Notes: generated from the sequence alone by a model not told the origin. A stretch of DNA of 50,511 bases from an uncultured Ruminococcus sp. (GCA_904418845.1 CAJFQC010000019.1:1-50511), one strand, 5' to 3'. Positions 41,368 to 49,707 are shown, counted from the stretch's first letter. A program made the numbers and translations.

Positions 41368-42035
41368 CTACAATGGTATCGAATTTTGTAATAAATTGTT
41401 TATTCTGTATCGTTCGGTTTCATAAAGATTAAGAGCATCAGTTATTGTATTGGCTCTTAGGTTGAGAACATAGTCCTCAATTATTTCTGCAACATGCCAA
41501 TATTTTGGTGGGATGATACAGTTGTCTAGATTTAGCATGAAGCCTTCCAATGACTTTAGCTGTTGCTGCAGATTCTGAAAACGTTGGTTTACTTCAAGCA
41601 AATTAGCAAGGTTTTCTTCGGCTTCATGGAGATATTTTTTCTGAGAAAATATCTGCGGAAGAGGAAAAAAGCGATGTATATCACTAATTCAGCAATGAAG
41701 ATTAGAGCGATTGGGCGGTAGTCAGGCAGACTTTCGACCAGAATGTCTAACAACGCGGGAATATCGGTTGAAACAGAAATCTTTTCATACAGCAGGATTA
41801 GTGAAGGCAGTGCAGTGTAAAAACAAACACACAGTGCGGCAACCCAGTAGCCGAATTTCAGCACGGTAAGGGGATGGCTTTTAATATGGCACGCTGCGAG
41901 ATATTTATTATTTGTTCTTGGGAGTAAAAATTTTTGACTTTCTTGTAGTCTGTTTAATTCGGCCAGAGAAGCCTTATATTTTTTGCATAGTTGGACAGCG
42001 TTTAAAATAGCTTTTTTCTCATCGGTAATTTGCAT
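41368..42035 (-). pseudogene. Two-helix membrane protein with coiled coil, split by a frameshift
   Basis: From ATG 42035 the frame encodes a helical start (ITDEKKAILNAVQLCKKYKA), two membrane segments near residues 65-85 and 110-130, and ends shortly after YFLRKN at 41589. One frame back, sequence continues smoothly: KYLHEAEENLANLLEVNQRF, then QNLQQQLKSLEGFMLNLDNC and on to a stop at 41368. The switch lies at a run of six A (minus strand, 41635-41640), read A-AAA-AAT in frame. So this is either a one-base indel in a homopolymer or a site of programmed -1 slippage. Intact length would be about 220 residues. The family is not recognised. Lies downstream of the XRE gene on the same strand. Confidence 0.55.
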
Positions 42036-42098
42036 TGCTTTCCCCTCTCATAAGATATAATCACCGTTTTTTCCTTTTTGTCAAATGTTTCTGAAAGT

Positions 42099-42581
42099 CT
42101 ATGATCCTTGTGCCTTTGGGATGGCAGAATCATTTTCATCTGCTTTCTTGATCAGATCGATCATTTGTCCCATGATCCAGCGTTGATCCTTTTTTGAAAG
42201 TTCATGGTAGTAGTCAAGAAGTTCCAGATCTTCAGATGTCAGGTATTTAGCACCGGGGAAAAATTTTGTTATAGTCTCACGTTCGGCTTCGGATAGTGTT
42301 TCTGCCTCGTTGATTTTATGAAAATATTTTAAAAGACGATCGTCTTCAGCAGGTATTGAAAAAGTGGTGCATTTATCTGTAAGCTGAGAATTTCCCAACA
42401 GATAATCAATAGAAACACAATAATATCTTGCAATTTTTAGTAACATTTCTAAATCAGGTTGTCGTTTATTTGTCTCCCACATTGCGACCGCCCCATTGCT
42501 TACGCCGAGAGATTCAGCAAAATCTCTTTGATTTAATCCTCTCTCTTTACGCAATTTTGCAAGAATATTTCCTAAATTCAT
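42099..42581 (-). CDS. XRE family regulator
   Basis: 160 residues from ATG 42581 after AAGAGAGGTGTTTATT. The N-terminal HTH_3 is typical: NLGNILAKLRKERGLNQRDF, AESLGVSNGAVAMWETNKRQ, PDLEMLLKIARYYCVSIDYLLG. The C-terminal 90 residues are helical and soluble with no known motif (LLKYFHKINEAETLSEAERE, LELLDYYHELSKKDQRW). Similar proteins act as repressors of integrative elements. A second, truncated XRE gene is divergent 110 bases away, and the gap holds AATAACA...TGTTATT and CTAAC...GTTAG inverted repeats, likely operators for the pair. Confidence 0.88.
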   Translation of the reverse strand: MNLGNILAKLRKERGLNQRDFAESLGVSNGAVAMWETNKRQPDLEMLLKIARYYCVSIDYLLGNSQLTDKCTTFSIPAEDDRLLKYFHKINEAETLSEAERETITKFFPGAKYLTSEDLELLDYYHELSKKDQRWIMGQMIDLIKKADENDSAIPKAQGS

Positions 42582-42693
42582 AATAAACACCTCTCTTTTA
42601 TATTATCACAGAATGTGAGCGGGATATATTAAAAATAACAAATGCTCATAAATTGTTATTATATGCTCGACAAGCTAACGTATTGTTAGTGTA

Positions 42694-42819
42694 ATGAAGA
42701 AAAATAAACAATATGTGAGCAAGGAAGGCGATAAATTGGATAAAAAAACTTTAGAAACATTAAGAAAAGAGCAGAATATGTCTCAACGAGAATTGGCAGA
42801 AAAATTAAATGTCAGTGCA
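42694..42819 (+). pseudogene. N-terminal fragment of an XRE regulator, cut by a deletion
   Basis: ATG 42694 opens MKKNKQYVSKEGDKLDKKTL, then ETLRKEQNMSQRELAEKLNV, the first two helices of an HTH_3. At about 42815-42820 the homology stops and sequence becomes the C-terminal part of a VirB4-type gene in another frame. The recognition helix is gone, so it cannot bind DNA in the normal way. A deletion between an element's regulator and its conjugation genes explains the junction. Confidence 0.7.
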
Positions 42820-43609
42820 GGAGCACGATTCCGTGATCAGCCGTTGTACCGAAAAAATGTTTGCAAAGAGTTTTGTCCAGAAAAAACTAAAGAGACAGCC
42901 GACGCTTGTGATGCTCCGGGAAGAAATCTATCAAGAACTGAAGAACACATCGAACCAGCATGATGAGGACATTATCCGATCCATTTATAACTGTCTGGAA
43001 GAGTATACAGAAGGAAGCTGCGATATGCTGTCCAGGCCGTCCACAATCAAAATAAATAACCGTCTTGTCATGTTCGGAATGGCAAACGTACCTGAAAACA
43101 ACTGGGAAGCTGTGATGGTTACAATCCTGCATTACTTATCTGTGCGCATGAATTATAACAAAAAGTTACAGCGGGCCACCCATCTGATCGTTGACGAAGC
43201 ACAGGTAGTCTCGAAGAAGCCGGGATCGGCGGATCAGCTTAACAATGCTGTCATCACATTTCGGAAATTTGGCGGGATTGTTACTATGGCTATGCAGAAT
43301 GTTACAGCAGCGCTGTCAAATCCAACTCTGGTTGAACTATTCCAGAACTGCTCTTATAAATGTTTCTTAGATCAAGGAGGCGTGGATGCGCAGAGCCTTT
43401 CGGAAATTCAGGAGTTTAGCGCAAAGGAGTTCCGTGCACTTGGAGCCGGACATATTGGGGAAGGTGTGATGGTCTGGAATAAAAAGGTTATTCTGTTTGA
43501 CGCACGGATACAAAAAGATAATGTCCTATATGAAAAATTCAACACGAACTTCCATGAGATTGCAAAACAGAAGGAAGGGGAACGCAAATACGGAAGTGTG
43601 GAGTTATGA
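42820..43609 (+). pseudogene. C-terminal part of a VirB4-type conjugation ATPase
   Basis: About 263 codons are open to the stop at 43609 with no native start (ATG 42809 belongs to the junction). The sequence has IKINNRLVMFGMANVPENNW, then ATHLIVDEAQVVSKKPGSAD with the Walker B Asp-Glu, RKFGGIVTMAMQNVTAAL with the downstream Gln switch, and ELFQNCSYKCFLDQ. These are the second half of VirB4/TraC ATPases of clostridial conjugative elements. Walker A and the N-terminal half are missing. The next gene starts at 43606, overlapping the stop, as in intact elements. Confidence 0.8.
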
Positions 43610-44445
43610 AGATCAATGAATCAAAGGGCGGCACGCTGCATTTGACGGAAAGTGTATTAAAAAATGCACAGCAGAGTGTCGGTTTCCTAAAGGACAACCT
43701 CAACACGCTTAATACAGACGAAGAACAAAAGGAGCATGAACAGCCAGGAAGATATATTACTGATCCTGTTGAATATCTAACGCGCGGAAAAGAAGAAAAA
43801 TTTGGCGGGCTCCCTGTAAAGGGAAAAGAGCCCCCTCGGTTCTCCACGGAGAGTCTGGAAACAAAAGGGAAGGTAAAAAAGCATAAGCAGCCCAGAACCG
43901 GGAATAAAGCATCAAGAAGTGCAAAAATGCCAGGGATAACGGCAAATAGAAAGGCAGGGATAACAAATAAAGCCACAGGTATAGTGGACAGGACAGCGCC
44001 AAATAAGATGGCGGGCACAGCAGATAAAGCCACAGGGATATCTTCGAGCACGGTAGTAAATACAGCGGCAGGCACAGCAGCAAATACGGTGGTAAATACA
44101 GCGGTAAATACAGCGGCAGACACGGCGGTAAACACAGCAGCGGGTGCGGCTGCCGGAGCCGCGACTGGAGGCGTGAGCATCTCCGCACAGTCGGTAAAGG
44201 CCGCAAAAGATGTATTGATTGCAAAAAAGATTTCAGCAAAACAGCAGATAGGACAGCTTCAGGGAAAAATGGAGACGGTTCGCAGTGAAAATACATCTCC
44301 GGTAGGAATAAAACAGACCCTGACTTATATAGGTGCGACTACAGCAGTTTTGTTTCTTGCAATGCTCCAGATGGCTGCGTCGGTAATGTTTGGACTGATC
44401 GGAATCCTGATTTCTATTATTGAACCTTTCAGGAAGTATCTTTGA
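43606..44445 (+). pseudogene. CD1108-like conjugative element protein, C-terminus deleted
   Basis: Begins at ATG 43606, overlapping the VirB4 stop. The N-terminus is KINESKGGTLHLTESVLKNA, followed by a long polar, Lys-rich stretch and a degenerate Thr/Ala/Val/Asn repeat (TAVNTAADTAVNTAAGAAAG) near residues 145-190. A membrane helix (IGATTAVLFLAMLQMAASVM) then starts a second one, and the frame ends at 44445. In clostridial elements the gene after VirB4 often has this plan with a large C-terminal cell-wall hydrolase (CD1108 family). No hydrolase remains, so it is called truncated. The match is by architecture and position more than by exact motif. Confidence 0.5.
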
Positions 44446-44614
44446 TTGTATCAAAAGGTATGCGGAGCAAATGGATAAGAATCAGATGGATGAACTGTTA
44501 AAAGGGCTGGAAGCAGGGTTATCAGAGAAGCAGGTAAAGTCTTATTTTGGTCTGCCGGCAGACGAAATGAGTCGATACAGGAAAGCGTATATGTTTGCAA
44601 ATACAGGGAAATAG
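44443..44614 (+). pseudogene. C-terminal fragment of a conjugative element protein
   Basis: Open to the stop at 44612-44614: DCIKRYAEQMDKNQMDELLK, then GLEAGLSEKQVKSYFGLPAD and EMSRYRKAYMFANTGK. The pattern of a Q-M-x-E-L/GLEAGL helix followed by a short tail recalls small accessory ORFs of Tn1549-like elements. It has no own start and joins the CD1108-like gene at about 44440, marking another deletion. Function unknown. Confidence 0.45.
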
Positions 44615-44680
44615 TATCATGATTTATCATATTTTTAAAAGTAATTCTTAATAAAAATTCTTAACAGATGCGTGCAAAGA

Positions 44681-44721
44681 AAAAATAAGGGGTTACAGAT
44701 TTTCTGCAATCCCTTATTTTT
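44681..44721 (-). terminator. Ancestral terminator of the tRNA-Pro transcript, now displaced
   Basis: AAAAATAAGGG (44681-44691) pairs with CCCTTATTTTT (44711-44721) with further pairing inside. On the minus strand T-rich sequence follows. It lies 14 bases beyond the left attachment repeat, where the tRNA would have ended before integration, so I read it as the original tRNA terminator pushed 3.5 kb away. Confidence 0.7.
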
Positions 44722-44735
44722 TAAGGAATTTCTGG

Positions 44736-44772
44736 AATCGGAGTGACAGGATTCGAACCTGCGGCCTCTACG
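44736..44772. repeat. Left attachment repeat (partial tRNA-Pro 3' end)
   Basis: 37 bases identical to 48247-48283, starting AATCGGAGTGACAGG. It contains the T-arm and acceptor 3' strand of tRNA-Pro but no anticodon arm, so it is not a functional tRNA. Confidence 0.9.
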
Positions 44773-44909
44773 GTCAACGAACAACGCATTTACGGGCTTT
44801 GTAAAGGCTATTTTTGAATCCCAACCAAACCCCAACCTCTAAAAAATAAACAAGCGACCTATTTGGTCAGAAAGGAGAACTTGCATATCCGTAAAACAGT
44901 ATTTGATAG

Positions 44910-44950
44910 AAAGAGGTGTATCTATCCTTTTGGATTAGATGCCCCTCTTT
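44910..44950 (-). terminator. Terminator of the XRE pair
   Basis: AAAGAGG.GTATCTA (44910-44924) pairs with TTAGATGCCCCTCTTT (to 44950) with one bulge. It lies 12 bases past the stop of the left XRE gene. The T-run is short (minus: CTTTCTATC), so efficiency is uncertain. Confidence 0.5.
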
Positions 44951-44962
44951 ATGTATCTCAAA

Positions 44963-45193
44963 TCAATTTTCAAAAAAATTCTCATAAGGCACATCTAATA
45001 TTTCTTTCATAATCTTTAAATCACATGCTTTGATATTTCTCCTGCCTGTTTCGATATTGGCTAAGGTGCTACGTGATATACTGCTCCCTTGAATCTGCAT
45101 TTTAGCAACAAGCTGGTCTTGCGTTAAGCCTTTTTTCAATCTTATGTTTTGTATATTACGCCCTAATGGTACATCACGTATAACCCATTGCAT
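44963..45193 (-). CDS. Small XRE regulator, tandem paralogue 1
   Basis: 76 residues from ATG 45193. MQWVIRDVPLGRNIQNIRLK, GLTQDQLVAKMQIQGSSISR, STLANIETGRRNIKACDLK: one HTH_3 domain and nothing else. About two thirds of residues match the next gene, and the upstream control region is duplicated too. It probably represses excision and replication functions of the element, as cI-like proteins do. The ribosome site is weak (GAGGATTACAATG region). Confidence 0.85.
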   Translation of the reverse strand: MQWVIRDVPLGRNIQNIRLKKGLTQDQLVAKMQIQGSSISRSTLANIETGRRNIKACDLKIMKEILDVPYENFFEN

Positions 45194-45202
45194 TGTAATC
45201 CT

Positions 45203-45549
45203 CGTTTGTGACTAATTGGTAACTTTTTTCTTGAGTATACGCTACATATGTGCTAAAATTGTCACCAGATAGAAACAATCGTTTTATAACCTTTAGTCTT
45301 TGAAAAAGTCAGAATAATCAACATCCAACACTTCTTTTAATGCTTTTAAATCACTGGCTTTTATATTTCTGCGACCAGTTTCTATGTTGGCATATGTGCT
45401 TCTGGAAATGCTACTGCCTATTAACTGCATTTTTTCAACAACCTGCATTTGTGTCATATTCCTAGACATTCTGGCAGTTTGGATATTTCTTCCTAAAGGT
45501 ATGTCTTGTAAAATCCATTGCATTATACTCCCTCCGTTTGTGACTAATT
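45203..45549. repeat. Duplicated operator region of the XRE pair
   Basis: CGTTTGTGACTAATT occurs exactly at 45203-45217 and 45535-45549, each about ten bases upstream of an XRE start codon. Similar blocks TTGAGTATA (45231 and 45561) and TTGTCACC..ATAGAAACA follow in the same order. So each regulator carries its own copy of the control region. Confidence 0.75.
45293..45523 (-). CDS. Small XRE regulator, tandem paralogue 2
   Basis: 76 residues from ATG 45523 after GGAGGGAGTATA on the minus strand. MQWILQDIPLGRNIQTARMS, NMTQMQVVEKMQLIGSSISR, STYANIETGRRNIKASDLK. It is nearer the divergent promoter region (45550-45665) and has the better ribosome site, so it is likely the main repressor; the left copy would be a diverged duplicate with altered helix 2. 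Function is inferred from fold and position. Confidence 0.87.
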   Translation of the reverse strand: MQWILQDIPLGRNIQTARMSRNMTQMQVVEKMQLIGSSISRSTYANIETGRRNIKASDLKALKEVLDVDYSDFFKD

Positions 45550-45674
45550 AGTGTTATGTTTTGAGTATATGCACTGGTTTGATTTTCTTTGTCACCTATT
45601 AGAAACATTTGTTTGAAAGATGATGTAAAAACCGTAATTTTGTAATATTCAAATAATATCGAGGGATGGTAACA

Positions 45675-45986
45675 ATGACTGACAATGGCTTTTATGATGT
45701 ATTCAAATGCTCACTAGAATCTATGAAAGAGAAATCCATATCATCATTACTTGCAACCGACAGTGATTATCAGAATCACACAAATCAACAAAATATAGCA
45801 GAAGAACAATATATGGCATTGAACTTGTCTGTGGAGCAAAGAGAAGTAGTGGATCAACTAATAGATGCACGCGATAAACAAAACATAAATTTAGCTATTA
45901 CCAGCGTGTATCGCGCCGATGCCCTAGCAAAAAGGCGCGTATATACGCTGGATGATATGGCGGAAGAACATCTGCATTTAACTTGA
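45675..45986 (+). CDS. Small soluble protein of the integrative element, unknown function
   Basis: 103 residues from ATG 45675, nine bases after GAGGG; an ATG at 45666 is too close to that site. The protein (TDNGFYDVFKCSLESMKEKS, NLSVEQREVVDQLIDARDKQ, RVYTLDDMAEEHLHLT) is acidic and helical without known motif. It is the first gene of the rightward operon before Rep, a position often held by an excisionase-like or replication-accessory factor. A GC-rich inverted repeat lies inside its 3' part. Confidence 0.65.
   Translation: MTDNGFYDVFKCSLESMKEKSISSLLATDSDYQNHTNQQNIAEEQYMALNLSVEQREVVDQLIDARDKQNINLAITSVYRADALAKRRVYTLDDMAEEHLHLT
45901..45951. repeat. Imperfect GC-rich inverted repeat, candidate replication origin structure
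   Basis: CCAGCGTGTATCGCGCC (45901-45917) and GGCGCGTATATACGCTGG (45934-45951) are near reverse complements, one bulge and one mismatch. It is a GC island in AT-rich DNA, about 95 bases before the rep start. Rolling-circle double-strand origins often have this form and place, but no nick site was identified. Confidence 0.4.
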
Positions 45987-46045
45987 TATATAAACCAACA
46001 TCTTCCGAAAAAATATAAAACATTTTAATTGAGGGTGATATATTC

Positions 46046-46867
46046 GTGAAAAATAAAGGCTCGTATCTAGCCTATAACACGAAAATCATTGAAACGCCCA
46101 CAACGAAGGAAATTTGGATATATGATACACCTATTAACCGCCAGCTATCAGAATTTTCAACCAAAACATATACAAAAGCCATCCGAAAAGATTTCGATAA
46201 TCTTTCTGCATCTGCACAAGGTAACAGTTTAAAACGTAAGCAAAAATATTATGAACAAAAGCGTTGGGAAATTGCCCGACTTATAGATTGTAATTTTGAT
46301 AAACAAACCAAATTTGTAACGCTGACATTCAAAGAAAACATTCAAGACATCACCATTACCAACCAAGAATTTAAGTATTTTATCCAGAGATTAAATTATT
46401 ACTTATACCAGACCAAAATTCAACTATTAAAATATATTGCAACGTGGGAGAAGCAGAAACGTGGAGCAATCCATTATCATGTTATTTTCTTTGATTTTCC
46501 GTATGTGGCAAAAGAAAAATTACAGAAATTATGGTCGCACGGATTCGTAAAAATAAATCGGATTGACGTGGATAGCAAAGAGAACAGGGGGCGGTATTTA
46601 AGCAAATATTTTTCAAAAGACCTTGAATTAAAGGAGCATAAGAAAAAGGCGTTTTTCAAATCTCAAAATCTGAAAATGCCAAAAGAAACAAAGCTAATGC
46701 TTACAGATGATATTCTTGCGGACTTGCAGAAAGAGAATATCATCTTTCAAAAAGAGTATACACGACAGATATATGATACAAAATCTCTTATATCCAATGG
46801 CACATATCTGAAAGACAGCGGTGTTACATACATCAAAATCAGAAAAGAGCGTGACCGTTGTGATTAA
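46046..46867 (+). CDS. rep: HUH-type rolling-circle replication initiator
   Basis: 273 residues from GTG 46046 after TTGAGGGTGATATATTC. Three motifs in order: KQTKFVTLTFKENIQDIT (motif 1), RGAIHYHVIFFDFP (motif 2; His-x-His flanked by hydrophobics binds the metal) and NRGRYLSKYFSKDLEL (motif 3; Tyr candidates for nicking). These define HUH Rep proteins of small plasmids, filamentous phages and integrative elements. The C-terminal 80 residues have no helicase. It nicks the origin and starts rolling-circle copying of the excised circle. It overlaps the integrase gene by eight bases. Confidence 0.82.
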   Translation: MKNKGSYLAYNTKIIETPTTKEIWIYDTPINRQLSEFSTKTYTKAIRKDFDNLSASAQGNSLKRKQKYYEQKRWEIARLIDCNFDKQTKFVTLTFKENIQDITITNQEFKYFIQRLNYYLYQTKIQLLKYIATWEKQKRGAIHYHVIFFDFPYVAKEKLQKLWSHGFVKINRIDVDSKENRGRYLSKYFSKDLELKEHKKKAFFKSQNLKMPKETKLMLTDDILADLQKENIIFQKEYTRQIYDTKSLISNGTYLKDSGVTYIKIRKERDRCD

Positions 46868-48179
46868 GCTGAATGATTTTGAAGTTCTCCAATGTACGGA
46901 CGCTCTCCATGTAAGAGTTGTGGCACTAAGAGCATTGTATCAAGAATTGCAAAATGGTATACTTTCACTGACGGATATGCAAGAACAGATTGACATGACA
47001 AAAAAACAAGTTCTTGATTTACACAAAAAAATGTATAACTACTGGCAAGGTAAAAACGGCAAATGGTACAGCTATTTACCAAAAGAGGGAGTTGATAAGC
47101 CAAAGGGAAAACAGATAGAAAGTATCAGTCAAGAAAAATTAGACAATAGAATAGTTGAGCACTACGTTAATGCTGAAAAGAAAAAAAAGAATCAAGAAAA
47201 CAGTTGTCCTACATTTTTGGAAGTATACTATATGTGGCGCAAGGTAAAAGATTTGGAATTGGATGATAATTCCATTTACAAATACAATACAGACTGTAAA
47301 AGATTCTTTGAGGGCACAGAGTTTGCTGAAACACCAATCAACCAGATAAACGAAAATACGATAAGACGCTTTATACTGGAGACTATTAAAGAATTGGAAT
47401 TATGTAAGGAAACCTGCCGTAAGTTCTTTGGCTACATAAAGAATGTGATTCGATATGCAAGAATTGAAAAAATCATTATTGAAAATCCCACGGAGTTTCT
47501 TGAAGCAAAAGAATTTTCAAAGCATTGTGTAGTGGCAGAGAGAACCGACAAAGGGTATTACACAGATAGTGAACTTGCAATCATTTTAAAGGCATTAAAA
47601 GGCTATTATACAAATACTCCCACTTATATGCCAGCCTACGCTATCGAATTAGCTATTTATACAGGCATGAGAGTAAGTGAACTGTCAACATTGAAGTGGT
47701 CAGACTTGACAGATGGTGTAATCAGCATTAACAAATCAGCAAAACATAACCGCTTGAAAAATGAATTTTCTGTTGGTAAAACCAAAACAAAAAAATCCAG
47801 AGTTTATCCTATTGATGAACAAATTACGGAACTTCTTACAAAAATTTATCATATGCAGATTGAGCATGGAATTTTATGCGAATGGATTTTTACAGATGGA
47901 AATGGTGGATATACTCATGCCAGAAATATTACTGATTGTATGACGAGAATATGCAGAGAAAACGAGCTATGTGGTGGCGGTATTACCAAACTTAGAAAAA
48001 CGACCAGTTCTGATCTGCAAGTCAGCGGGACGCCTAAATCAGTTGTTGCGAGTATGCTGGGACATACGGAAGAAGTGAACGAAAAATATTATACTTATGA
48101 TACTTCAAAACTTGATGAAAAGAAAAAGATTATCCAAACACGCAACGCCAAATTCAAGAATCTGACATGTGCTGGATAA
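46860..48179 (+). CDS. int: Tyrosine recombinase integrase of the tRNA-Pro element
   Basis: About 439 residues; GTG 46860 overlaps the rep stop and has AAAAGAG ten bases upstream (GTG 46851 is possible). After a coiled N-terminal region come a core-binding domain (TFLEVYYMWRKVKDLELDDN) and the catalytic domain: first Arg in AIYTGMRVSELSTLKW, Lys in KTKTKKSRVYPID, second Arg in ITKLRKTTSSDL, His in LGHTEEVNEKYY, whose Tyr follows. The HxxR box reads TKLR, so the first His is Thr. The stop is 67 bases from the right attachment repeat, the usual place for the integrase. Confidence 0.9.
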   Translation: MIKLNDFEVLQCTDALHVRVVALRALYQELQNGILSLTDMQEQIDMTKKQVLDLHKKMYNYWQGKNGKWYSYLPKEGVDKPKGKQIESISQEKLDNRIVEHYVNAEKKKKNQENSCPTFLEVYYMWRKVKDLELDDNSIYKYNTDCKRFFEGTEFAETPINQINENTIRRFILETIKELELCKETCRKFFGYIKNVIRYARIEKIIIENPTEFLEAKEFSKHCVVAERTDKGYYTDSELAIILKALKGYYTNTPTYMPAYAIELAIYTGMRVSELSTLKWSDLTDGVISINKSAKHNRLKNEFSVGKTKTKKSRVYPIDEQITELLTKIYHMQIEHGILCEWIFTDGNGGYTHARNITDCMTRICRENELCGGGITKLRKTTSSDLQVSGTPKSVVASMLGHTEEVNEKYYTYDTSKLDEKKKIIQTRNAKFKNLTCAG

Positions 48180-48226
48180 TCCCAACCAAAGCCAACCAGC
48201 TTTTTTAACTTATGAAAAATGAAAAT

Positions 48227-48244
48227 CCCCCGTAAAAACGGGGG
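48227..48244 (-). terminator. Element-supplied terminator for tRNA-Pro
   Basis: CCCCCGT (48227-48233) pairs with ACGGGGG (48238-48244) around AAAA. It ends three bases from the attachment repeat; on the minus strand ATTTTCATTTTT follows. So the element replaces the displaced tRNA terminator. It also ends the integrase transcript. Confidence 0.75.
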
Positions 48245-48246
48245 TA

Positions 48247-48322
<76 letters not shown>

Positions 48323-48357
48323 ATAAAATAAGGAATCTGCATATTGCAAATTCCCAG

Positions 48358-48429
48358 CTACGGAAAAGGGACTTGAACCCCTACTAACAGAGTCAGAGTC
48401 TGCTGTGCTGCCAATTACACCATTCCGCA
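48358..48429 (-). tRNA. tRNA-Gln (anticodon CTG)
   Basis: 72 bases. On the minus strand TGCGGAA pairs with TTCCGTA (one G-T pair), discriminator G. The anticodon stem GCAGA/TCTGT holds loop CTCTGAC, anticodon CTG. T-arm AGGGGTTCAAGTCCCTT. It lies 35 bases upstream of tRNA-Pro in the same transcript. Confidence 0.93.
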
Positions 48430-48764
48430 TCATTTATGCACGCTTTCTCAAGCGACATGGATATTATATCAGACTTTGTAAAAAAATCAAGCACTTTTTT
48501 AAATTTCTTTACAATTTGTCTTTCTATTAATTTTTTCTGAATTTACAAAGCGTTCTGCTTTGTTTCCAGATAATCCTCTGGTCTTTAAACTGTGTATTTT
48601 TACATAAAACTGTTTTTTGCGACAAGATGTCACGAAAACTTAATAATAATTAAACAAAATATAGTATTTGCTTAAACATTACCACGTATAATCAATATAT
48701 TGTAGAAAAGAATTTTCGATGACAGCATATATGATGCCTTTACATACAGATACGAGGTGAAAAG
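48430..48764. other. AT-rich intergenic region with tRNA and deacetylase promoters
   Basis: No gene in 335 bases. On the minus strand TTGATT (48490-48485), 16 bases, TATAAT (48468-48463) would drive tRNA-Gln and tRNA-Pro. On the plus strand a TATAAT (48687-48692) with a poor -35 (TATTTG, 48665-48670) precedes the deacetylase ribosome site (ACGAGGTGAAAAG). Nothing else is recognised. Confidence 0.55.
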
Positions 48765-49661
48765 ATGCGAAAGAAAAAAAGCCGTTATAATATAAACAGT
48801 ATGATATTATGCGCGCTGGTCTTTTTTGCTATCGCCGGGACAGCGCTCTGCATGGTAGTAAATGGCAGGGAAGCCGCAGTCGAAAAAGCGAAGGCTGAGG
48901 CGGAGCTCAAGGAGCAGGAAGCGAAAAAGGCCGAGGAAAAAGCTGTGAAGAGGGCGGCGGAAGAAGCGGAAAAGAAGAGAGCGAAAGATTTCTCCCTTCA
49001 GCCGGGTGTTCCGATCGGAACGCAGGCGCCGAATGCGGAAGAAAAGGTTGTATACCTGACATTTGATGATGGACCTTCCGCAAATACGCAGACGATATTG
49101 GATATTCTGGAACAGTACGATGCAAAGGCAACATTTTTTATTGCAGGTTCGCGCGAGGAATGGCGGCCGCTGATTAAGACAGCATACGAGGCGGGACACA
49201 CGATTGGCCTTCATACATATTCACATGATTATGCGGGAGTCTATTCGTCGGTGGACGCGTACTTTGAAGATTTGGACAAGATAGGAAAGGTCGCGGAGGA
49301 ACAGATCGGATACGTTCCATGCTTTATCCGTTTCCCGGGCGGATCGTCGAATGCGGTGTCAAAAAAATATACGCAGGGGATTATGACGGAACTGACGTCG
49401 CTCGTACAGGAAGAGGGCTATCAGTATTATGACTGGAATTTGGATAGCGGCGACGGCGCCGATAAGAGTGTGGAAGAGTTAAAGGCCAACTCTATGACAG
49501 ACCGGTTCCATCAGGTGATGCTCTTGTTCCATGATTCCCGATCAAAAGAAAATACAGTGGAAGCACTGCCGTCTATTATAGAGTATTATAAAAATCTCGG
49601 ATACGAATTTCGGGCGATAGACAGGGAGAGTTTTGCTCCACACCATAGTGTAAATAACTGA
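48765..49661 (+). CDS. Polysaccharide deacetylase (NodB domain), membrane-anchored
   Basis: 298 residues from ATG 48765 after ACGAGGTGAAAAG. A basic start and one membrane helix (residues about 12-32) anchor it outward, followed by a charged Ala/Glu/Lys coiled stretch (about 35-75). The NodB domain has VVYLTFDDGPSANT with the catalytic Asp pair, GHTIGLHTYSHDYA with the zinc-binding His-x3-His, FIRFPGGSSN and MLLFHDSRSKENTVEAL. It fits PgdA-type peptidoglycan N-acetylglucosamine deacetylases or sporulation-type PdaA relatives acting at the cell wall. Intact and full length. Confidence 0.93.
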   Translation: MRKKKSRYNINSMILCALVFFAIAGTALCMVVNGREAAVEKAKAEAELKEQEAKKAEEKAVKRAAEEAEKKRAKDFSLQPGVPIGTQAPNAEEKVVYLTFDDGPSANTQTILDILEQYDAKATFFIAGSREEWRPLIKTAYEAGHTIGLHTYSHDYAGVYSSVDAYFEDLDKIGKVAEEQIGYVPCFIRFPGGSSNAVSKKYTQGIMTELTSLVQEEGYQYYDWNLDSGDGADKSVEELKANSMTDRFHQVMLLFHDSRSKENTVEALPSIIEYYKNLGYEFRAIDRESFAPHHSVNN

Positions 49662-49707
49662 CATGAATCCGCAAATACAATGTGGTTCCGTAAGTAACCG
49701 ATTATAT

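Noticed and set aside
43970-44140. Repeated ACAGCGGTAAATAC-type units resembling a repeat array
   Set aside because: Units are irregular, in coding phase and encode a Thr/Ala/Asn repeat; there are no unique spacers, so this is not CRISPR.
43539-44296. Long minus-strand frames across the CD1108-like gene
   Set aside because: They arise from the reverse reading of the Thr/Ala repeat and show only Ala/Val/Pro or Leu/Pro runs.
44736-44772. Possible second tRNA-Pro
   Set aside because: Only the T-arm and 3' acceptor strand are present; the sequence after 44772 does not continue as an anticodon arm. It is an attachment repeat.
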